64,000 nt of DNA from assembly GCF_902832845.1 (NCBI RefSeq), contig NZ_CADFDB010000001.1:434001-498000 (forward strand). Direction: 5' to 3'. The DNA is from Burkholderia metallica (GTDB taxonomy: Bacteria > Pseudomonadota > Gammaproteobacteria > Burkholderiales > Burkholderiaceae). The position numbers and the translations under genes were made by a program. Shown piece after piece: positions 63,201-64,000 of the stretch; position 1 is the first letter of the stretch; each line of letters begins with the position of its first letter. The notes under the pieces are model-generated. The model was given only the letters and a program-made list of their open reading frames with translations. It searched no databases and was not told the DNA's origin.

Positions 63201-63763
63201 CTGACGAGCTGGCACCGCAGGCGCTGCAGTTCGACCCGGCATTCCTGAGTGCCGTCAGGCAGTTGTCGGCGGTTGGCGCGCAACTTTACCTGCAAGGCGA
63301 TGCGAGGGCGAAATTCGAAGTGATGGCGCTGCCGACGCCGCAAGTGACGCGCTCGGAACTGTCGGTCGACGGCAAGCAGATCGTCTATTTCAATCAGCAG
63401 GCGCGCTGGACGCCGTTGGCGTGGCCCGGCAATGGCTTGAACGGTCATGCGGGGCTCACGTGGCAGACGCTCGACGCGGGCTTGCGCCAGGCATTCGATG
63501 AGACGGGAGACTGGGCGTTCCTGCGGCTGATGAGCAAGGCCGACATCAAGCAGCTCGACAGTACGCGCTATCGGCTCACGTGGAATGCCGGGAACGATAT
63601 GCCGCTGTCGTACGTGTTGCGTACGCAGATCGGTGCCGGGCCGGTCGACCTGCTGAAACTACGCGGGTTCCGCATGCCTGATCGAATTTTCATTGTCCGC
63701 AAGGCGGCCGTCGCTTCGAAGATGTCGCCCTTGCCTCCGCTGCCACCGGAGCTCCAGCCATGA
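60224..63763 (+). CDS. tssM: Type VI secretion membrane-complex protein TssM (IcmF/VasK-like)
   Basis: 1,179 aa from the ATG at 60224, which overlaps the previous gene by 35 bp. Topology is as for TssM: TM helices at about 26-48, 61-90 and 382-408, with a cytoplasmic part between the second and third and a large periplasmic part from about 410. The C-terminal half carries the family regions (LIGTDEDASIVVHPLDKPFGPLLVL, LNDAWRVSVAAPFNAAMNGRYPFF, GDWAFLRLMSKADIKQL). The cytoplasmic region lacks a visible Walker A (GxxxxGK[ST]), so this is a TssM without an NTP-binding loop. TssM bridges TssL and TssJ to span the envelope; neither partner gene is in the window. Confidence 0.92.
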   Translation: MTDPKLTLRSLDTATAVASAPSGRLALWGVVVAALIAAAFAIGLVWGRGDLFGLAPGAARMQVVIVILIALIVFVAIHLSLFFIGAYTIAGQTFRKDIGDATKAQKASKYDTRLKRVAEELRASQGRFWRYRSPWLMVSGADTLIEQVAPGLKRAGAMPVGNAILVHAAPDGVEAGAWRRQIRKLRRRRPVDGIVQVTHGDERDTELPRALAALVTDIGYAAPVTFLHAVPTQGDRPETFEAIGAFPGLAYKNEQPASALRDQLAEIECGTADAGVRLCTAPTRIACLAEISQYIGKRHDDIVAGWQALLASPWLRTPLAGVMFAPVFATTAAMPTPVPVAADGSAAVPNLPIEFPPQPAALLPAWHAIADRKHIGRRVGLYWPNALAMCLIVAAMVWCAWMSASFIGNQRLMRDARAAASAAVDARPQTAAAWRAQLALQRLMETLEYRQQHGVPWYLRAGLSRNDAILDGLWQPYRVAAIRNLQTPVVQTIGTLLQAADQTRADSLQSQDTRGSTYNALKTYLMLGDPSRADPAFLKRLLVALWPRPVEMPLGERDDTGRRLAGFYADHLKAHPEWRTATDESVVTATRNMLVTQIGLASADDTVYQRILDDVRNKYADASLETLLNGADARGMFIASHTVPGIYTRAAWDGMIAAAIDKASGERQLGGDWVLTGKQPQQTIGNAVAYGAIRTRTIADEKRAGDELKQRLTARYFGEYTAAWQRMLNSLQWQPMSNLSGAVEQLSRLADAQTSPLIALMQSVQYQAQAGRPSQALADTLVRKAQNLIGTDEDASIVVHPLDKPFGPLLVLMGDMNASPAAANEKGASPASIALNGVSLSRYLTAVTTMRLKLQQISNSPDASAMARTLAQAVFQGKLSELSQARDDAALTAASLGTAWAGFGNAMFAQPLDAAWQTILQPAAASLNDAWRVSVAAPFNAAMNGRYPFFDTQADASFAELGRYVRPDTGLISRFVTTQLAGVMKPEGDHWVPDELAPQALQFDPAFLSAVRQLSAVGAQLYLQGDARAKFEVMALPTPQVTRSELSVDGKQIVYFNQQARWTPLAWPGNGLNGHAGLTWQTLDAGLRQAFDETGDWAFLRLMSKADIKQLDSTRYRLTWNAGNDMPLSYVLRTQIGAGPVDLLKLRGFRMPDRIFIVRKAAVASKMSPLPPLPPELQP

Positions 63764-64000
63764 GTGAAGACAAACACGAACCGACGATGCCTGAAAAGGG
63801 CGGTTTCGATGCGGACGACGATCCATACCTGCGTTACTTCGACGCGGAGATGCGTTACCTGCGCGAAGCGGGGAAGGAATTTGCGAAATCCCGGCCACAA
63901 GTCGCCCGCCGTTTGGGAATGTCGATGCCCGGCGCGCGCCACGACAGTGTCGAGCAGACCTATGAGGGTTTCGCGCTCCTCGCGAGCCGGCTGCGCATGA
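63760..64000 (+). CDS. tssF: Type VI secretion baseplate protein TssF (partial at window edge)
   Basis: The ATG at 63760 overlaps the tssM stop by four bases (ATGA), and the frame runs off the window. The visible 80 residues include YLRYFDAEMRYLREAGKEFA then KSRPQVARRLGM, the N-terminal signature of TssF (ImpG/VasA family), which forms part of the baseplate wedge with TssG. Identity is good; the rest of the gene is outside the window. Confidence 0.88.
   Translation, partial: MSEDKHEPTMPEKGGFDADDDPYLRYFDAEMRYLREAGKEFAKSRPQVARRLGMSMPGARHDSVEQTYEGFALLASRLRM

Overview
The window is high-GC DNA (roughly two-thirds G+C by eye, strong third-position GC bias) with the gene content of a Burkholderia, most likely a Burkholderia cepacia complex secondary chromosome: OpcP-type trimeric porin, many LysR/TetR/ArsR regulators, giant autotransporter, iorAB-type molybdenum oxidoreductase, type VI secretion genes and IS3 remnants. 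No rRNA, tRNA or CRISPR array was seen. The species assignment is inference.

Layout. 1-4334: metabolic and regulatory genes (PI-PLC-like protein, secreted alpha/beta hydrolase, LysE exporter, GNAT, LysR). 4453-8180: an M20 amidohydrolase, a porin and an MFS symporter read as one unit, divergent from the LysR gene, which looks like uptake and hydrolysis of an N-acyl or amide-linked compound. 8278-9759: Old Yellow Enzyme with an ArsR regulator. 10309-12144: a two-gene terpene operon (cis-prenyltransferase plus class I terpene synthase) with AT-rich flanks and an IS3 remnant beside it. 12442-14210: gene debris (IS3 transposase, GNAT and TacA/TacT toxin-antitoxin fragments) around one small cysteine-rich secreted protein. 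14396-15829: a double TetR regulator. 16624-17700: a truncated Tat-exported FAD oxidase, running into the 3' end of a complete iorAB-like molybdenum hydroxylase on the other strand.

21607-38848 holds two very large repetitive surface or secreted proteins: a 4,236-aa autotransporter with about 36 passenger repeats, and a 1,416-aa Gly-Ala-Val-Thr-rich exported protein built from 59-aa and then 35-aa tandem units. An IS3 OrfA remnant and an HxlR-like regulator with twin palindromes follow. 39841-45457 carries a HAD phosphatase, a small C1q/tail-fibre-like protein, an exported alpha/beta hydrolase, a patatin phospholipase, and an exported metallophosphoesterase with a cupredoxin. 45713-50498 holds a PiT phosphate transporter behind a Pho-box-like site, then an ABC transporter (fused double permease plus ATPase with a C-terminal domain).

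51234 to the end is a type VI secretion region: VgrG, a peptidoglycan-degrading effector with an M23-like N-terminus and a GH19-like C-terminus, a translationally coupled exported protein (probable immunity), three more low-GC exported proteins, PAAR, an unknown two-TM protein, TssM, and the start of TssF. The drop in GC over 54900-58640 marks the effector/immunity part as recently acquired relative to the VgrG and TssM cores. The two strongest candidates for undescribed biology are the effector with its four-gene exported-protein array, and the cis-prenyltransferase/terpene synthase pair.
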